Positions 5,194-7,016 of a stretch of DNA of 7,016 nt are shown here, piece by piece. Where the stretch lies: assembly GCA_937910665.1 (NCBI GenBank), contig CALEPR010000027.1, forward strand, positions 1 through 7,016, written 5' to 3'. The number at the start of each line of letters is the position of its first letter. Position 1 is the first letter of the stretch. The translations under genes and the position numbers were made by a program. The notes under the pieces were generated by a model that was not told where the DNA came from, ran no database searches, and worked only from the letters and a program-made list of their open reading frames with translations. The stretch comes from an uncultured Selenomonadales bacterium (GTDB taxonomy: Bacteria; Bacillota; Negativicutes; Selenomonadales; Selenomonadaceae).

Positions 5194-6723
5194 ATGTCAG
5201 AAAATATCAGTAAAAAAAATTTTTCCGTGCGGACGAAAATGTTGCTCTTGCTTTTAATCGCGCTTTCGGCTTTCGCCGTCATCGCCTCCGCGATTAGCTA
5301 TAATATTTATTTGGATTCTTCTATTGAGAAACACAAGCAACTTGCTCTGGGCGTTGCAAATCTTGTCGCCGACTCCATAGACCCCGATAAAGTTGATGAA
5401 TATCTTGAGAAAGGTTACGACGCTGCAGGTTACAATGCTACCAAAATGCGTTTGTATAAAGTTCGCGACAGTTCTCCCGACATTAAATATGTTTATGTCT
5501 ACAAAATTTTGGAGGATGGCTGTCACGTTGTCTTTGACTTGGACACGCCGGAGATGTCAGGACAAGATCCCGGTTTTGTCGAAGAATTTTCCGATACTTT
5601 TGAACCATTCCTGCCGACTTTGTTGAGCGGCGGAGAAATTGATCCGATAATTTCCGACGACAGTTACGGCTGGCTTTTGACGATTTATGTTCCTGTAAAA
5701 AATTTTTCCGGCGTAACTCAATGCTATGCTGCTGTCGATGTTTCTATGGATGAACTGCGAACTCAGTCACGAGATTATTTAAAAAAACTTGCGGGAATTT
5801 TTTCCATAATTTTGATTATGATTCTTTTGGGAGGATTTCACTTTGTCAATCGAAATATTCTTTCGCCGATAAATAAAATTGCTCACTCTGCAGAAGATTT
5901 TGCTTTCAAGAATGAGGAAACTTTTGAAAAAAATCTTGAACAGATTAGAAATTTGGATATTCGCACCGGCGACGAAATAGAAAATTTGTACTTGGCTTTC
6001 GTGAAGATGACTGAGGACACTGTCAAATACATTGACGACGTTGAAAAGAAAAACAAAACTATTTCGCAAATGCAAGACGCACTGATTATAACTTTGGCTG
6101 ATTTGGTTGAAAGTCGCGACGAAAATACAGGACAGCACATTAAAAAAACTGCCGAATACGTCAGAATTATTTTGAAGGAAATGAAGCGCAAAGGAGTTTA
6201 TTCAGATCAATTAACCGACAAATTTATCACGGACGTTTACAGGTCAGCTCCGCTCCATGACATTGGAAAAATTGCCGTTCCCGATTCCATTTTGAATAAG
6301 CCCGGCAAATTGACGAAGGAAGAATTTGACATAATGAAAACGCACACGACAGCCGGCGGCAGAATTTTGAGTTCGATAATCGAAATGGTTCCCGACTCTC
6401 ACTATTTGTATGAGGCGAAAAATCTTGCGACTTATCATCACGAACGCTGGGACGGCAAAGGTTATCCGACAGGCTTGTCTGAGGAAAATATTCCCCTGTC
6501 TGCGCGAATTATGGCAGTCGCCGATGTTTTTGACGCACTTGTTTCAAAACGCAGCTACAAGGAAGGTTTTCCGCTCGACAAGGCGATGAATATAATTTTG
6601 GAGGAGCGAGGAACTCATTTCGATCCAAAACTTGTTGATATTTTTCTGGCGGCGCGGGAGGAAGTCTTTGAAGTTGCAAAAAAATTCAGCGACACGACGA
6701 ATACAACAATTTCGAGCGAGTAA
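5194..6723 (+). CDS. Membrane sensor with HD-GYP cyclic-di-GMP phosphodiesterase domain
   Basis: The protein has 509 residues. The ATG at 5194 follows AAGGGGGA with a 10-base spacer, 44 bases after rimI. Layout: TM1 at ~16-38; an extracytoplasmic sensor at ~39-197, probably Cache-like, with YVYVYKILEDGCHVVFDLD and later SYGWLLTIYVPVKNFSG; TM2 at ~199-217; a linker with a HAMP-like start (NRNILSPINKIAHSAEDF) and a helical stretch; and an HD-GYP domain at ~295-495. The HD-GYP catalytic residues are all visible: E306 in ESRDENTGQH, H355-D356 in LHDIGK, K359, H384 in KTHT, H415-H416 in YHHERWDGKGYP, and D444 in ADVFDAL, with HFDP at 475-478. HD-GYP enzymes cut cyclic di-GMP to pGpG or GMP and bind two or three metals. 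The intact set predicts an active enzyme controlled by an external small-molecule signal. There is no GGDEF, PAS or receiver domain. Cotranscription with the tsaE operon is possible. Confidence 0.92.
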   Translation: MSENISKKNFSVRTKMLLLLLIALSAFAVIASAISYNIYLDSSIEKHKQLALGVANLVADSIDPDKVDEYLEKGYDAAGYNATKMRLYKVRDSSPDIKYVYVYKILEDGCHVVFDLDTPEMSGQDPGFVEEFSDTFEPFLPTLLSGGEIDPIISDDSYGWLLTIYVPVKNFSGVTQCYAAVDVSMDELRTQSRDYLKKLAGIFSIILIMILLGGFHFVNRNILSPINKIAHSAEDFAFKNEETFEKNLEQIRNLDIRTGDEIENLYLAFVKMTEDTVKYIDDVEKKNKTISQMQDALIITLADLVESRDENTGQHIKKTAEYVRIILKEMKRKGVYSDQLTDKFITDVYRSAPLHDIGKIAVPDSILNKPGKLTKEEFDIMKTHTTAGGRILSSIIEMVPDSHYLYEAKNLATYHHERWDGKGYPTGLSEENIPLSARIMAVADVFDALVSKRSYKEGFPLDKAMNIILEERGTHFDPKLVDIFLAAREEVFEVAKKFSDTTNTTISSE

Positions 6724-6752
6724 ATTTTTTTCTGCAAAAATTTTACAAAAAC

Positions 6753-6959
6753 TTAACTGAACTTTTCCGTCATTTTTTCGCCTTTGTCGTTGGATTCGTA
6801 ACCGAGATAGCCTGTCATTTCGCCACCTTGCATTGCCTCAAACATCGGACCGAACACTTCCTTTAATGCTTCTTGCATTTTGGAGACTGTCTGCGGTTTA
6901 TATTCCGCTATTATCGCTTCCGCAATTTTTCTGCCGGGCGTATTTCGATTTTTTCTCAT
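6753..6959 (-). pseudogene. Truncated IS256-family transposase (N-terminal 68 residues)
   Basis: The ATG at 6959 (read on the minus strand) follows GGAG with an 8-base spacer, so it is preferred over the ATG 30 bases upstream, which lies in the terminal-repeat hairpin. The sequence MRKNRNTPGRKIAEAI, the helix KMQEALKEVFGPMFEAM, then GEMTGYLGYESNDKGEKMTE is the usual beginning of IS256-family (mutator-type) transposases. In complete ones, a basic stretch such as NRRNGY and the DDE catalytic domain follow, for ~400 residues in total. Here the frame departs after MTE, reads KFS and stops at 6753, so the DDE residues are all missing. The break is close to the end of the HD-GYP gene, which ends 29 bases away in the convergent direction. 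This is a non-functional remnant. Confidence 0.88.
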
Positions 6960-6975
6960 TGCACTCACTCCATAA

Positions 6976-7013
6976 AAAATAGTTTGCATAATCTCACTTA
7001 CACAAACTATTTT
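6976..7013. repeat. Inverted repeat in the IS leader, including the terminal repeat
   Basis: AAAATAGTTTG (6976-6986) is perfectly inverted as CAAACTATTTT (7003-7013) with a 16-base loop. The outer arm is part of the IS terminal repeat. The inner arm lies just upstream of the transposase ribosome site, where a hairpin could limit transposase translation from outside transcripts or form a transposase-binding subterminal site. Confidence 0.8.
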
Positions 7014-7016
7014 ACA

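Larger units (their letters stand above)
6753..7016 (-). mobile_element. 5' end of an IS256-family insertion sequence, truncated
   Basis: Read on the minus strand, the element begins TGTAAAATAGTTTGTG at 7016, a typical outer end for this IS family, and runs through the leader and the 68-codon transposase piece to about 6753. The opposite terminal repeat is not recognisable between 6720 and 6760, so the 3' part was deleted. The window ends exactly where the repeat begins, which would be natural if assembly stopped at a multicopy repeat. Confidence 0.75.

Noticed and set aside
6720..6746. Terminator after the HD-GYP gene (GTAAATTTT/AAAATTTTAC hairpin)
   Set aside because: The stem is almost entirely A-T with a bulge and has no T-run after it on the plus strand, so it is not convincing.

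Overview
The window looks like a small contig from an AT-rich anaerobic bacterium. From about 811 to the right end, the sequence is rich in AAAATTTT-type runs, and GAAAATTTT and GCG-type codons recur in every gene. The gene set is tsaE-tsaB-rimI, an HD-GYP signalling protein and an IS256-family insertion sequence. This fits a Firmicute, perhaps a Negativicutes gut or rumen lineage, but that assignment is an inference. The leftmost ~810 bases have a different codon style (frequent CTT, GTA and GAAGAAGAC, almost no AAAATTTT). They encode a secreted protein of a style I associate with Treponema, so the left end may be foreign DNA or an assembly chimera.

Left region (1-1345), all on the minus strand. 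A partial exported protein runs off the left edge with a GTG start at 667. Upstream of it (688-810) are the last ~40 codons of another reading frame. That frame is joined in phase to a fragment of an N6-adenine methyltransferase of the large helicase-methylase (COG4889/type ISP-like) restriction family. The methylase fragment has lost both ends and probably carries a frameshift. It is a restriction-modification relic.

Middle region (1317-3340), plus strand. A well-formed promoter drives two overlapping genes of unknown function: a membrane-anchored coiled-coil protein and a 96-residue helical partner. After a stem-loop with a T-rich tail comes a small secreted protein built from two near-identical 46-residue Asp/Lys/Pro repeats, closed by a clear rho-independent terminator.

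Right region (3340-6723), plus strand. tsaE, tsaB and rimI form a housekeeping operon. TsaE and TsaB act with TsaD (not in the window) to make the tRNA t6A37 modification, and RimI is the N-acetyltransferase usually found beside them. Between tsaE and tsaB sits a compact ~93-bp set of nested palindromes that looks like an inserted miniature element. Forty-four bases after rimI is a membrane sensor with a complete HD-GYP cyclic-di-GMP phosphodiesterase domain.

Right end (6753-7016), minus strand. The 5' end of an IS256-family insertion sequence is present. Its terminal repeat appears to end exactly at the last base of the window, and its transposase is cut to 68 residues, so the element is a remnant. 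No tRNA, rRNA or CRISPR array was seen.
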